This document shows, piece after piece, positions 29,363 through 39,058 of a DNA stretch of 64,000 nt. The stretch lies in NCBI RefSeq assembly GCF_000315015.1, contig NZ_BAEP01000062.1, forward strand, positions 1 through 64,000, in the 5' to 3' direction. Origin of the DNA: Paraglaciecola mesophila KMM 241 (GTDB lineage: Bacteria > Pseudomonadota > Gammaproteobacteria > Enterobacterales > Alteromonadaceae). Every line of letters starts with the position of its first letter. Positions within the stretch are counted from its first letter, which is position 1. Both the position numbers and the translations under genes were made by a program. The notes beneath the pieces were generated by a model. The model saw nothing but the letters and a program-made list of their open reading frames with translations, did not search any database and was not told the DNA's origin.

Positions 29363-29827
29363 TTACGTTGGCATGTTCGCATCTGGTACGCAATATTTGA
29401 TTGCAGCCCGATTTGTATCAGACCAGACTTTAGCCATGGCAGCGTTTTTTTCTAACCATTGATAGGCTAAATGCTCGGTGAGGGTGATAGCTTCATCACT
29501 CTTTACTTGTAATGAGAACACATGCTCGGTATTAAAAGGCGTGTTTGGCGGGTAGCGATGTTGCCAGATGTCACGAATGGCGTAACGATTGGTCTGTTGA
29601 TGATCATATAAGTAATAACCCGCTTGCTGAATATCAATGCCGGTTTCTTCTTTGACTTCTCTTAAGGCGGTATTAATGGCCAATTCGCCGATTTCCAGCG
29701 TACCGGTCACCGATTGCCAAAAGTCAGGATCATCTTGGCGCTGCATCACTAACACTCGGCATTGGCAGTCATATATGACCACCAATGCCGATTCAGGACG
29801 CCGATAAGCATTTTTTATGGCTTGCAG
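29363..29827 (-). CDS. nudB: Dihydroneopterin triphosphate pyrophosphatase, non-canonical start
   Basis: A Nudix hydrolase that removes pyrophosphate from dihydroneopterin triphosphate in folate synthesis. The Nudix box is GTLEIGELAINTALREVKEE (then TGI). The conserved N-terminal segment YRRPESALVVIYD is encoded, but no in-frame ATG, GTG or TTG precedes it; the first is a TTG (29785) inside the first beta strand. I propose the CTG at 29827, which has GGAG with an 8-base spacer formed by the end of aspS and gives 154 residues, close to E. coli NudB (150). ATT or ATA starts nearby are alternatives. The gene is 5 bases past the aspS stop and probably coupled to it. Confidence 0.85.
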   Translation of the reverse strand: MQAIKNAYRRPESALVVIYDCQCRVLVMQRQDDPDFWQSVTGTLEIGELAINTALREVKEETGIDIQQAGYYLYDHQQTNRYAIRDIWQHRYPPNTPFNTEHVFSLQVKSDEAITLTEHLAYQWLEKNAAMAKVWSDTNRAAIKYCVPDANMPT

Positions 29828-29832
29828 AAAAA

Positions 29833-31611
29833 TTACTCCGCGCTTGGGGCTTTTTCCTGAGCGATGTCGGTCTTAATCGACAACTCTTTCAGCTGCTCAT
29901 CACTGGCAATACCAGGGGCATCCGTTAAAGGACACGCAGCAGTCGTTGTTTTAGGGAAAGCCATCACATCGCGAATAGACGTTGCACCTGTCATTAGCAT
30001 TACTAAGCGGTCTAAACCAAATGCTAAACCGGCATGAGGCGGCGCACCAAATTTAAGTGCATCCAGTAAGAAGCCAAATTTCACTTCTGCTTCTTCTTCG
30101 CTGATCCCTAAGATATTAAACACTTTAGCTTGCATGTCTTGGTTATGAATACGCACCGAACCACCGCCTAATTCACAGCCGTTCAACACCATGTCATAAG
30201 CATTTGATAAAGCATTGGCAGGGTCTGCAGCAAGCTGCTCGGCCGTCATATCACGAGGAGCAGTGAACGGGTGATGTAACGCATAAAACTGGCCATCGAA
30301 TTCTTCAAACATAGGGAAGTCAATCACCCAAAGCGGTTTCCACTCACCTTCAAGCAAATCTAAATCTTCACCCACTTTTAAGCGCAATGCACCCAATGCT
30401 TCTGTTACAACCGTTGCGCTGTCAGCCCCAAACAATAAAATATCACCGCTTTGTGCATCCACTCTTGATAGCACTTGCTTGGCCACATCTTCACCTAAGA
30501 ATTTCAAAATAGGCGATTGCAAACCTTCTACGCCAGCATCGATATCGTTCACCTTCATCCACGCTAGGCCTTTGGCACCATAAATACCGACGAATTTAGT
30601 GTATTCGTCGATTTGCTTACGCGTCATGCTCGCACCGCCTGGTACGCGGATGACGGCTACGCGGCCTTTAGCATCATTTGCAGGGCCAGAGAACACTTTA
30701 AACTCTACACCTTTTAAGATATCCGCCACGTCAACCAACTCTAATGGGTTACGTAAATCAGGCTTGTCACTGCCAAAACGACGCATGGCATCGGCGTAAG
30801 TCATTTGCGGGAATTCGCCTAAATCAACATTAAGCATTTTCATGAACAAGTTGCGGATCATCCCTTCAGTGATTTCCATTACTTGCTCGGCACCTAAAAA
30901 GGTGGTCTCGATATCGATTTGAGTAAATTCAGGCTGACGATCGGCACGTAAATCTTCGTCACGGAAACACTTAACGATTTGGTAGTAACGGTCCATACCT
31001 GACATCATCAGCAATTGCTTAAACAATTGAGGTGACTGGGGCAACGCAAAGAACTTCCCTTTATGGGTACGACTTGGCACTAGATAATCCCGCGCGCCTT
31101 CAGGGGTCGCTTTGGTCAGCATAGGCGTTTCGATATCCAGGAAGCCGTCGCCTTCAAGGTAACTGCGCACAGCACTGGTGACTTTTGCACGAAACTTAAG
31201 TCGGTCACTCATCACAGGGCGACGAAGATCAAGGTAGCGATATTTCAAACGCTGCTCTTCTGAGTTTTCTTGATTGCTGTCCAGTGGCAATACAGCTGAT
31301 TTATTCAAAATCGTTAAGCCTTTACCTAAGATTTCGATTTCGCCGGTGCCCATGTCTTTATTCACTTGTCCTTGCGGACGAGCTCGAACCAAACCTTCAA
31401 TTTGAACACAAAATTCGCTACGCAAGCTGTTTGCGGTATCAAACAATTCGGCTAAGTCTGGATCGTAAACCACTTGAACGATACCTTCACGGTCACGCAA
31501 GTCGATGAAAATAACCCCACCCAAATCGCGGCGACGGTTTACCCAACCGCAAAGAGTGACTGTTTGTCCGATGTGTGATGCATTGATGTTGCCGCAATAA
31601 TCTGTGCGCAT
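29833..31611 (-). CDS. aspS: Aspartyl-tRNA synthetase
   Basis: A 592-residue class II synthetase of bacterial type. The N-terminal OB-fold anticodon-binding domain has [31 protein letters not shown]. Motif 2 is in [23 protein letters not shown] and motif 3 in [18 protein letters not shown]. The inserted GAD domain lies about 290-410. The short C-terminal extension ([11 protein letters not shown]) is typical. It heads the aspS-nudB-ruvCAB series on the minus strand. Confidence 0.97.
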   Translation of the reverse strand: MRTDYCGNINASHIGQTVTLCGWVNRRRDLGGVIFIDLRDREGIVQVVYDPDLAELFDTANSLRSEFCVQIEGLVRARPQGQVNKDMGTGEIEILGKGLTILNKSAVLPLDSNQENSEEQRLKYRYLDLRRPVMSDRLKFRAKVTSAVRSYLEGDGFLDIETPMLTKATPEGARDYLVPSRTHKGKFFALPQSPQLFKQLLMMSGMDRYYQIVKCFRDEDLRADRQPEFTQIDIETTFLGAEQVMEITEGMIRNLFMKMLNVDLGEFPQMTYADAMRRFGSDKPDLRNPLELVDVADILKGVEFKVFSGPANDAKGRVAVIRVPGGASMTRKQIDEYTKFVGIYGAKGLAWMKVNDIDAGVEGLQSPILKFLGEDVAKQVLSRVDAQSGDILLFGADSATVVTEALGALRLKVGEDLDLLEGEWKPLWVIDFPMFEEFDGQFYALHHPFTAPRDMTAEQLAADPANALSNAYDMVLNGCELGGGSVRIHNQDMQAKVFNILGISEEEAEVKFGFLLDALKFGAPPHAGLAFGLDRLVMLMTGATSIRDVMAFPKTTTAACPLTDAPGIASDEQLKELSIKTDIAQEKAPSAE

Positions 31612-31875
31612 GATGAAATAAGCCTCTAAACCAAGCTACTAAAATATAAGAAAAATAAGGCCGCGTAGTATATACCCAAAGCGGACAATCCCCAAGTGAA
31701 CCTAGTCGGCAATTGCTAACGTTAGTTAAAATGGCTTATTTTTAAACACACAACACTTTATCTTAGTTTAGAGGTACGTTGAGCCACGCAAGTATTGCAT
31801 GCTCAAGCTATGAACAGCTTACCTTTTACTGCTAGGTTATTTGGGCTTTCGAAGATGGCGTTATCGTATCAAACT

Positions 31876-31901
31876 ATAAGTTTAAGACTGTTGGCCGATA
31901 A
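31876..31901 (+). promoter_or_regulatory. Sigma-28 (FliA)-type promoter of the chemoreceptor gene
   Basis: ATAAGTTT (31876-31883), a 10-base spacer and a perfect GCCGATAA (31894-31901) match the flagellar sigma-28 consensus TAAAGTTT-N11-GCCGATAA. It lies about 105 bases before the chemoreceptor start. The rest of the gap 31612-31875 shows no gene. Confidence 0.7.
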
Positions 31902-32006
31902 CAATGTAACGTCTCTTTACTCTTAGCATTGAACTACCAAGATAATGATTCATTTTTCTACCTAGCGTTACAAATATAAACTCACTGTTTCTAACGGAAA
32001 AATTAC

Positions 32007-33929
32007 ATGTCTATACAAAGAAAATTTATTTCTTCCATCTTAGCCTTAATCGTCCTCTTCGGTGCTATCAGTATTACGGTCACAATCGTCACCGTAACGT
32101 CTGATATACATTTGAGAGTTGAGAGAGATACCACCCAGACAAGCGGTAAGATAAAGAGCTTGTTAACCGTTATTGACTCCATTATGAGTGATAGGGTTAA
32201 CAATAGCATGGCACTATTGAAACAGCAGGCAAGCGCTCTTGGCCCCCCTAAATTAGGCTCGCTGGTCAATATAAAAGATCTTGAAATTCCAGATCTTGTG
32301 TTAGGACAATCCACTCAAGCAAACCAACATGCTCTGGTTGATAGTGTGACGAATATTATGTCTGGTACAGCGACCATTTTTGTAAAAAATGGAAGTGATT
32401 ATGTACGAATATCAACCAATGTGATGAAAGACAAACAGCGCGCGATTGGCACGAAGCTTTCTCCTACTGGTAGTGCGATAAAAAACATAAATCAAGGTAA
32501 AGCTTACTATGGTCAAGTCGACATCTTAGGGAAGCCCTATATTACAGGCTACGAACCAATATTCGCTACCAACGGTGAGGTAATTGGAATTTGGTACGTC
32601 GGATACTCTGCAGATTTGAAAGAGCTAGAATCTGCACTGGCTAAACAGACTATTCTGAATGAGGGGTTTGTTGCTCTTAGAGATGTAACGGGAAATATTC
32701 GTCTTCATTCCCAACACTTATCCGAAAGTGCTATTAACGCTATAATCAATGAAAGGGATGAGAAATGGACGCTCACCACAGTTCCTTTTAATGCATGGGG
32801 TTACGACATTTTACTGGGGTATTCTAATGAAGAAATAACCGACACAATATTTACTGAAATTACTAAAATTGTATTTATAACATTATTTATTGCGGCAGTT
32901 ATTATCTTAGTGCTTATTGTATTAGTGAAAAAAATAGTGGGTGAACCACTGTACAAATATACCAAAGCTATAGAAGATATAGCTCAAGGCGAAGGGGATC
33001 TCACTATAAGATTCAATTCATCCAAATCAGATGAACTTGGTCGCATGTCAAATGCTTTAGACAGTCTTTTAGACCGCATTCAGTTGACTATAAGCGATGT
33101 TACTCAGGCATCAGTGGAACTATTGGAGTCTGCGAGAGAACTTACAACAATATCTACCCAGGCTAGCGATCTCGTGGTTCATCAAAGCGCTCAAACCGAA
33201 CAAGTTTCTCTCGCTCTACATGATATGAACAATACAGCCCTGTCTTTGGGCGAAAGTGCTAGGAATGCAGAGGATGCCGCAAAAGCGGCGGACGGAGAGG
33301 CACAAGTGAGTTCCACTGAGCTAGCACACATTATCGATTCTATTTCTCGTCAAGCAGATGAGGTAGAAAACTCCGCCGAAGTTGTTAATGAGCTTACAAA
33401 TGCTAGTGCTGAAATCACGGGGGTTTTAGAGGTCATCCAAAATATCGCTGAGCAGACTAATTTACTTGCTTTGAATGCAGCAATTGAAGCTGCAAGAGCA
33501 GGAGAACATGGAAGAGGCTTTGCTGTAGTAGCCGACGAAGTTCGCACACTAGCCAGTAGAACACAGAGATCAACAGAAGAAATTAGGGCCATGATCGAGC
33601 GTTTACATCACGGTGCCAAGCAAACTACTGAGATGATAGCCCAAAATAAAGAAAACTCACTCGTTAACGTCGAAAGCACTAGAAAAGCTGGGGTAGCAGT
33701 AGATGATGTGTTGCGTTCGGTGGCAAAAATTTCAGATTACAACATCCAAATAGCAAGTGCAGTGAACCACCAGAAGCAAGCTTCAGCAGATATCAGTGGA
33801 CGTGTAGCGAGCATTCACACATCTGGAAACGAAAATGCCGAGCATGTCAAAAACACTAAACTGGCGAGTGAAAATCTCAAAGCTATAGTCGAAAAAATGC
33901 TAGTAAAGTTAAAATACTATAAAGTCTAA
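32007..33929 (+). CDS. Methyl-accepting chemotaxis protein
   Basis: A 640-residue transmembrane chemoreceptor. TM1 (about 8-30) is followed by a periplasmic Cache-type sensor (about 35-285), with [18 protein letters not shown] and [22 protein letters not shown] resembling the Cache_3/Cache_2 fusion fold. TM2 is at about 289-311, with a HAMP domain to about 365. The cytoplasmic signalling hairpin has its conserved tip at [21 protein letters not shown] (about 480-500). The ligand cannot be read. A sigma-28-type promoter ties it to the flagellar regulon. No CheB/CheR tether pentapeptide is seen at the C-terminus. Confidence 0.93.
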   Translation: MSIQRKFISSILALIVLFGAISITVTIVTVTSDIHLRVERDTTQTSGKIKSLLTVIDSIMSDRVNNSMALLKQQASALGPPKLGSLVNIKDLEIPDLVLGQSTQANQHALVDSVTNIMSGTATIFVKNGSDYVRISTNVMKDKQRAIGTKLSPTGSAIKNINQGKAYYGQVDILGKPYITGYEPIFATNGEVIGIWYVGYSADLKELESALAKQTILNEGFVALRDVTGNIRLHSQHLSESAINAIINERDEKWTLTTVPFNAWGYDILLGYSNEEITDTIFTEITKIVFITLFIAAVIILVLIVLVKKIVGEPLYKYTKAIEDIAQGEGDLTIRFNSSKSDELGRMSNALDSLLDRIQLTISDVTQASVELLESARELTTISTQASDLVVHQSAQTEQVSLALHDMNNTALSLGESARNAEDAAKAADGEAQVSSTELAHIIDSISRQADEVENSAEVVNELTNASAEITGVLEVIQNIAEQTNLLALNAAIEAARAGEHGRGFAVVADEVRTLASRTQRSTEEIRAMIERLHHGAKQTTEMIAQNKENSLVNVESTRKAGVAVDDVLRSVAKISDYNIQIASAVNHQKQASADISGRVASIHTSGNENAEHVKNTKLASENLKAIVEKMLVKLKYYKV

Positions 33930-34118
33930 TAGTACAGTTTATTCGTTATGAACGTGTTAAACAGCCCCTAGTGTACTGTTTAATACGAAGCACTTTAAAA
34001 CAACACTGTGCAGATAGCTGGTTAATACAAAGGGCCTACATATCAAAGCTGGAGATAACAAAACTGTTAACGGACACAGAGCAGGGTGTTGTGTGACATA
34101 TTACTGCTTATCGCTGCT

Positions 34119-35021
34119 ATGCTAAGAGTTAATATAGGCTGTCCTATTTGGACCCATGATGCTTGGTTTAGCAGTATTTACCCGCCCAAAAGCAGTAACA
34201 GAACCGCCCTGCAATCTTATAGCGGGCTGTTTAATAGCGTAGAATGCAATAGCAGTTTTTATCATTTACCCAATCAAGACACCCTTAAAAAATGGCGCGA
34301 CAGCGTGCCTGATGATTTTCGCTTTGTTCTAAAGTTACCCCGCAGTATTAGTCATTCGGGTCAACTAGATGCATGCACAGACGAACTAAAGCACACTATC
34401 GATAACCTGAGTTTGCTAGGCGAAACCCTTGGCGGCGTTATGTTACAGCTACCAAAACAATTTACCCCATCACATATCAACCAACTTGAAGTGCTCCTTG
34501 ATACCATCCCAACAGATTTACCTATGAGTGTGGAAGTCCGCCAATCGGCGTTTTTTCAAAAAGGTGAACACGAAAAACTGTTGAATCAGTTGTTGCTGTC
34601 ACATAAAGCAGACCGAGTGATAATGGACACCCGCGCCCTTTTTGCTTGTGAGCCAAGTCAATACACTGGAGATGAGCGTGAATTAGTCATCGATGTTCAA
34701 CGTAAAAAGCCGCGCGTACCCACCAATGTTATCGCTACCGGCGATACTCCTGTCGTGCGTTTCGTTGGGCATCAACAGATTGACAAATGCGCATCGTTTT
34801 ACCGGCCGTGGATCAACAAGATAAAACACTGGCTGGATGAGGGTAAAAGCCCATCTATTTTCTTTCATATGCCTGATAATAAAGATGCACCTTGGTTAGC
34901 GGCGGCCTTTATTCATGACTATAACCTCACCTACCCTGATGCTCCTTTGCCTGCACTGGTATTATCAGCATCGCAAAACAGCCATCAGCAGATATCTATA
35001 TTTGATTCGCTAAGCCCTTAA
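34119..35021 (+). CDS. DUF72 family protein (YecE-like)
   Basis: A TIM-barrel-like DUF72 protein of 300 residues from the ATG at 34119 (MLRVNIGCPIWTHDAWFSSIYPP). The frame extends 11 codons further upstream but that part is hydrophobic and not family-like. The signatures are the opening G-W-Y-P-type strand, FNSVECNSSFYHLP, DDFRFVLKLPRSISHS and the C-terminal IFFHMPDNKDAPWLA. The biochemical role of DUF72 proteins is not established. It is a monocistronic gene. Confidence 0.88.
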   Translation: MLRVNIGCPIWTHDAWFSSIYPPKSSNRTALQSYSGLFNSVECNSSFYHLPNQDTLKKWRDSVPDDFRFVLKLPRSISHSGQLDACTDELKHTIDNLSLLGETLGGVMLQLPKQFTPSHINQLEVLLDTIPTDLPMSVEVRQSAFFQKGEHEKLLNQLLLSHKADRVIMDTRALFACEPSQYTGDERELVIDVQRKKPRVPTNVIATGDTPVVRFVGHQQIDKCASFYRPWINKIKHWLDEGKSPSIFFHMPDNKDAPWLAAAFIHDYNLTYPDAPLPALVLSASQNSHQQISIFDSLSP

Positions 35022-35168
35022 TTAATAAATAAGGCTGTTGCTCACTGCACGAAAACTAAAAAACGCCCGAAGTGAATCACTGCCGGTCGCCTAGCTAATT
35101 AAGCAAATCGACCTATTTAGGTGATTTAGCTGGTTTAGCAAACATGCCGGTTTGTCTGATTGAATCGC

Positions 35169-36362
35169 TTATCTAAACAATACCTTTTCTTGTTTGAACC
35201 AGTACACACAAAACCCTAGCAGTAATGCAGCAATCAATGCCGTTGAGCCAAAAATAGCAATCAACTGAAAATAGTCCATGGTACCTTTTACCAGCTCTTT
35301 CATGGCCAGCGCTACATTTGTTAAAGGCACCCAAGCCCAACCGCCTTTAAGTTCAACTCCTGGCATCAGTGCCACCATGACCGGTATGATAACGAAAATG
35401 ACTAAAGGCCCCATGTAACTCTGGGCTTCCTTAAAACTGCGAGCATAAATTGAAATACTCAACAATACTGCCGCAAAAATAGCCACCAGCGGGATCAGCA
35501 TCAAAAACATCAATACAAAATCAATAATGCCAATTTGACTCATGAAGTCAGCCACGAACTGCATAGCAAAGCCGCGGCTGAGGACTAATCCCCATACTGC
35601 CATGCTGACGACGGTAATCAATGCGGTGGTAGCGCCAGCACAGGCGATCGTTAAAAATTTACCTAAAACGATTTTCGTACGATCGATAGGCGAAATAAGC
35701 AGCGTTTCTAATGTGCCTCGCTCTTTTTCACCGGCACCAATGTCGGTCGCAGGAAACATCGCCCCTTGAAAGCACAATATAAAGAGTAAATATGGCAGCA
35801 TACCGCCTATTTTCTCGCCCCAACTCTCCCGTTGATCCGCTGTGCTTATTTGCTCTAAAACAATGGGGGTTAACAAAGCATCTTGCTGCACCGAGGTGAC
35901 ACCAAGTTCAGAAAACGCTGATGTTTGATACGCATCAGCATACTTTTGCACTAGTGAATTCACCCGGTTGCGCACCATGTTTAATCCCGCGTCATTTAAA
36001 TGAAGTGTTATGGTTAACTGGCCGCTTTGAAGAATATCTGCACTGTAGTTTTCTGGCAGCACCATGACAAAATCAACGGTGTCACTGTTAATTAACGCCG
36101 TGTAATCGGCGCTATTGGCAATATCTACACGCTCAAATTTATCTGACGCTGCTAAATCATTTGTTAGCTCTGGCGCATACTGGTCGTTCACCAACGCGTA
36201 TTTCAGGACTTTGCTTTCCGCTTTTTCAAAAGCCTGAGCGGTAAAATACGCCATGCCGCCAAAAATTAACGGGAAAATGAGGATCGGTAATGCAATCATA
36301 AAAAACAGCGTTTTACGGTCGCGCAGCAATTCTTTTATTTCTTTAAAAAAGACTAACCACAT
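35169..36362 (-). CDS. ABC-2 type exporter permease, NatB-like
   Basis: A 397-residue permease of the ABC-2/NatB type. One transmembrane helix at about 18-38 precedes a large extracytoplasmic domain (about 45-185). A block of five or six helices follows from about 190 to the end, starting LLFILCFQGAMFPATDIGAGEKERGTLETLLISPIDRTKIVLGKFL, the family hallmark. The ATPase gene lies 13 bases upstream on the same strand. Related pairs export sodium, antibiotics or unknown substrates; nothing here decides. Confidence 0.88.
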   Translation of the reverse strand: MWLVFFKEIKELLRDRKTLFFMIALPILIFPLIFGGMAYFTAQAFEKAESKVLKYALVNDQYAPELTNDLAASDKFERVDIANSADYTALINSDTVDFVMVLPENYSADILQSGQLTITLHLNDAGLNMVRNRVNSLVQKYADAYQTSAFSELGVTSVQQDALLTPIVLEQISTADQRESWGEKIGGMLPYLLFILCFQGAMFPATDIGAGEKERGTLETLLISPIDRTKIVLGKFLTIACAGATTALITVVSMAVWGLVLSRGFAMQFVADFMSQIGIIDFVLMFLMLIPLVAIFAAVLLSISIYARSFKEAQSYMGPLVIFVIIPVMVALMPGVELKGGWAWVPLTNVALAMKELVKGTMDYFQLIAIFGSTALIAALLLGFCVYWFKQEKVLFR

Positions 36363-36375
36363 AGTATTTCCCTCC

Positions 36376-37158
36376 TTATTGACGTTCAGTGTTAATGCTG
36401 GTTAAAAACGCTTGATGCAACGAACCATCCGCTAGCTGAGTAAACGCGTTCAGCTCCCCGTCAAATTTGCTCAACCCTTGGTCGATAACCGCAACGCGGT
36501 CGCATAATTCGCTCACTTCATCTAAATGATGGGTAGAGAATATCACCGGCGTGCCTTGCTCTTTTAGGCCGCGAATAAAGCGCAGCACGGTTTGAGTCGC
36601 CATAATATCTAGGCCGGTTGTCGGCTCATCCAGGATCACAACTTCGGGGTCATGTACCACAGCACGGGCAATAGCAACTTTTTGTTTCATACCGGTAGAG
36701 AAGTTCTCACTGCGCCGGTCTAAAAATGTATGCATATCAAGGAGCTCGGCAAGTGCCTCAATTTTTTGTTTGATTTGTGCTGGCGTCATACCATGCAATT
36801 TAGCGAAGTATTCAATGTTCTCACGACCAGAAAGCCGCCCGTACAAGCCCGTCGAGCCCGATAGGAAACCTATCTTTTTGCGCGCCATTACCGGATTTAC
36901 CAGCACATCCGTGCCATTAATGGTAATGCTGCCGCTGTCGGGTTTAAGTGCGGTGGACAACATGCGTAGTGTCGTGGTTTTGCCAGCACCATTTGGGCCA
37001 AGCAAACCCAATACTTCCCCTTGCTGGCAGGTTAAGGACACATCAATGACAGAATGAAAAAAGCGCCCTTTGAGTCTGGGATCTTTACGTTCTTGCTCAC
37101 TGAGTTTTTTAGGATTTTCTACTGAAAACTTTTTGGCTAAGCCAACTATCTCGATCAT
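36376..37158 (-). CDS. ABC transporter ATP-binding protein, NatA-like
   Basis: A 260-residue ATPase. Walker A is [15 protein letters not shown] (about 51-65), the signature is [15 protein letters not shown], Walker B is [12 protein letters not shown], and the switch is [18 protein letters not shown]. The N-terminal insert (residues 12-33: [20 protein letters not shown]) is typical of NatA-type ATPases. It pairs with the permease gene 13 bases downstream. Confidence 0.92.
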   Translation of the reverse strand: MIEIVGLAKKFSVENPKKLSEQERKDPRLKGRFFHSVIDVSLTCQQGEVLGLLGPNGAGKTTTLRMLSTALKPDSGSITINGTDVLVNPVMARKKIGFLSGSTGLYGRLSGRENIEYFAKLHGMTPAQIKQKIEALAELLDMHTFLDRRSENFSTGMKQKVAIARAVVHDPEVVILDEPTTGLDIMATQTVLRFIRGLKEQGTPVIFSTHHLDEVSELCDRVAVIDQGLSKFDGELNAFTQLADGSLHQAFLTSINTERQ

Positions 37159-37380
37159 TCCTTTACCTTTTTTAACTCGCGACTGCTTGTTCGCACACGG
37201 CTATTTTTCGCTCACGGCTGTTTTTTGCTCAAGGCCGCTGCTTGCCTTGGGTTGCAAAGAGTTTGTTACTTTAGCTCAATTAGCTACAACCTAGTAGCTG
37301 AAAAATGCGACAATCATGTTTAAAATCATAACATTAGTTATTTACACAGCCACAGAATAGGTTAAACAAGGACACGTTTC

Positions 37381-38088
37381 ATGCTCTCACCTCTCAATCC
37401 CTTCACTGCCTGTATTGGTGTACTGCGCCATCCTAAGGCAACGTTTGCCCAGTTAAAAGAGCAACATAACTGGTCGTGGTTGCCATTTCTGTTGGTCACA
37501 CTTGCCGCTATTTTACCGGTTTATTACTATTTTCAGGTGGTTGATTTTCAGTGGTATAAAGAGGTCATTATTGACAGTCAATTTGCCAATATCAGCCCTG
37601 GAGAACAACAAGCGATCAGCGCGTCACTCGATGCAACTAAAAGTATTGTTGGCACCGTGATTACCCCTGTGATTATGTTATTGATATTAGTGTCTATTAT
37701 TGCTTTCTATCTAAATGTGGTGACCAAATCAGATCCTGATAACATCAAGAGTTTTAGTGACTGGTTTGGTTTTACTTGGTGGATCTTATTGCCATCGTGC
37801 GTGGGCGCACTGTTTAGCGGCGTCATTCTTGTTTGGCTAGATCATGGGCAAATTAGCTTTGATGCCGTGTCTCCTAGCGCTTTATCGTTCCTATTTGCTA
37901 TTCCTGTTTCATCCGAATGGTTTGGTTTAGCCAGTAGCATCAAGCTGGAAATATTTTGGAGCATGTACCTACTCGCCATAGGCGTTAGCCAGTGGGTCAC
38001 GTTAAGTCGGCGTAGAGCATTAGTGATTGCGTTTGCCCCTTGCCTGACTCTTTGGCTAGTTTGGGCGTTAATTATCGCCTTTTACTAA
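37381..38088 (+). CDS. Yip1 family membrane protein
   Basis: A 235-residue integral membrane protein with about five hydrophobic segments (about 34-52, 92-112, 133-155, 170-200, 215-233). NPFTACIGVLRHPKATFAQLKEQHNWSWLPFLLV is the opening seen in bacterial Yip1-domain proteins. Function of the bacterial members is not known. It is divergent from the NatAB pair and monocistronic. Confidence 0.8.
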   Translation: MLSPLNPFTACIGVLRHPKATFAQLKEQHNWSWLPFLLVTLAAILPVYYYFQVVDFQWYKEVIIDSQFANISPGEQQAISASLDATKSIVGTVITPVIMLLILVSIIAFYLNVVTKSDPDNIKSFSDWFGFTWWILLPSCVGALFSGVILVWLDHGQISFDAVSPSALSFLFAIPVSSEWFGLASSIKLEIFWSMYLLAIGVSQWVTLSRRRALVIAFAPCLTLWLVWALIIAFY

Positions 38089-38126
38089 ATGCATTTGGTT
38101 GTCAGGTTTGATAAAGGATGATGTGC

Positions 38127-38981
38127 TTAACGACGTTTTGGGCGAAAATAATCGGTATTTTGATAGAATTGTGCGTCCGTATTTAATTCACTCCACTGGG
38201 CAATCCCCAAAAGCGGTAAAGGTAATAACGGTTTAGCTTGTTTGAATAGTTCAGTGGTGTTTATCATCGTACACAAGCACTGGTCTACTTCAGCGTTTTG
38301 CTCCAGCATGCTTCGCTGAGCAAATCCTGGCTCAACACGTACCGCCAGCCATTTACCTGTTAACCCAATAAACGGGTCGAGCAACATTTCATAGTTGGCA
38401 TGGCCAAACATGCGGGCATGAATACCTTCTCCCCACTGCGCTCTATTCTGGTACAACGCCTCAGTCCAGTTATGCTCACGCAGTAACTCAGTCACCTTTT
38501 TACCCACTGATGATTCAACCGCCAATATCACTCCACATTCATCGAAGTGAGTTATGTGGTTGCGCTGGCGACTACGTGGGCTAAGACCGTTCTGTTTAAT
38601 GTCTTCAACATGCAGTTGGTTTAGACGCTTTTTGCTGAGAGGATATTGCAACCATACCAAGCCGTTGAACAAGTCATGCCAACCGTTAGCTCTGGTAGGG
38701 ATATGCCCTTGTTTGAAAATAATTTGTTCGTAGTAATTATCAGTGGGGGGCAAAGCGTCTTGGTCGATAAAATCCGGGACGCTTCGATCATCTGCTAAAA
38801 ATCGTTGTTTCAAAGTATTTAACCCTTCAGCATTTGGCCAATCAGAAAAGTCACTGAGAAAAAACTGGGCGTTCAAACGGGCTAACGGAGCGCAAGATAA
38901 CTGCTGTGTAAAGGGTTTATTCCAAGGTAACGACATAAAAAGAAAAACAAAATTCGTTGCGAGTAAGTTGATGAGTGGCAT
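38127..38981 (-). CDS. DUF3025 family protein
   Basis: A protein of 284 residues from the ATG at 38981, which has a strong AGGAG 8 bases upstream. The frame extends 26 codons more, into the start of the divergent peptidase gene, but that part is unlikely to be translated. A second ATG at 38936 (MSLPWNKPF) matches the start of many relatives but lacks a Shine-Dalgarno. NGWHDLFNGLVWLQYPLSKKRLNQLH is the DUF3025 signature, and GLSPRSRQRNHITHFDECGVILAVE follows. Function unknown. Confidence 0.82.
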   Translation of the reverse strand: MPLINLLATNFVFLFMSLPWNKPFTQQLSCAPLARLNAQFFLSDFSDWPNAEGLNTLKQRFLADDRSVPDFIDQDALPPTDNYYEQIIFKQGHIPTRANGWHDLFNGLVWLQYPLSKKRLNQLHVEDIKQNGLSPRSRQRNHITHFDECGVILAVESSVGKKVTELLREHNWTEALYQNRAQWGEGIHARMFGHANYEMLLDPFIGLTGKWLAVRVEPGFAQRSMLEQNAEVDQCLCTMINTTELFKQAKPLLPLPLLGIAQWSELNTDAQFYQNTDYFRPKRR

Positions 38982-39058
38982 TATATCAACTCCTTTGTGT
39001 CTCGTATCCACAGAATACACATAGGCATGACATAATTTAAAACTAGGTGAATATAACA

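Noticed and set aside
35169-37158. Antibiotic-type ABC export as part of a biosynthetic cluster
   Set aside because: The NatAB-like pair has no biosynthetic or immunity genes around it.
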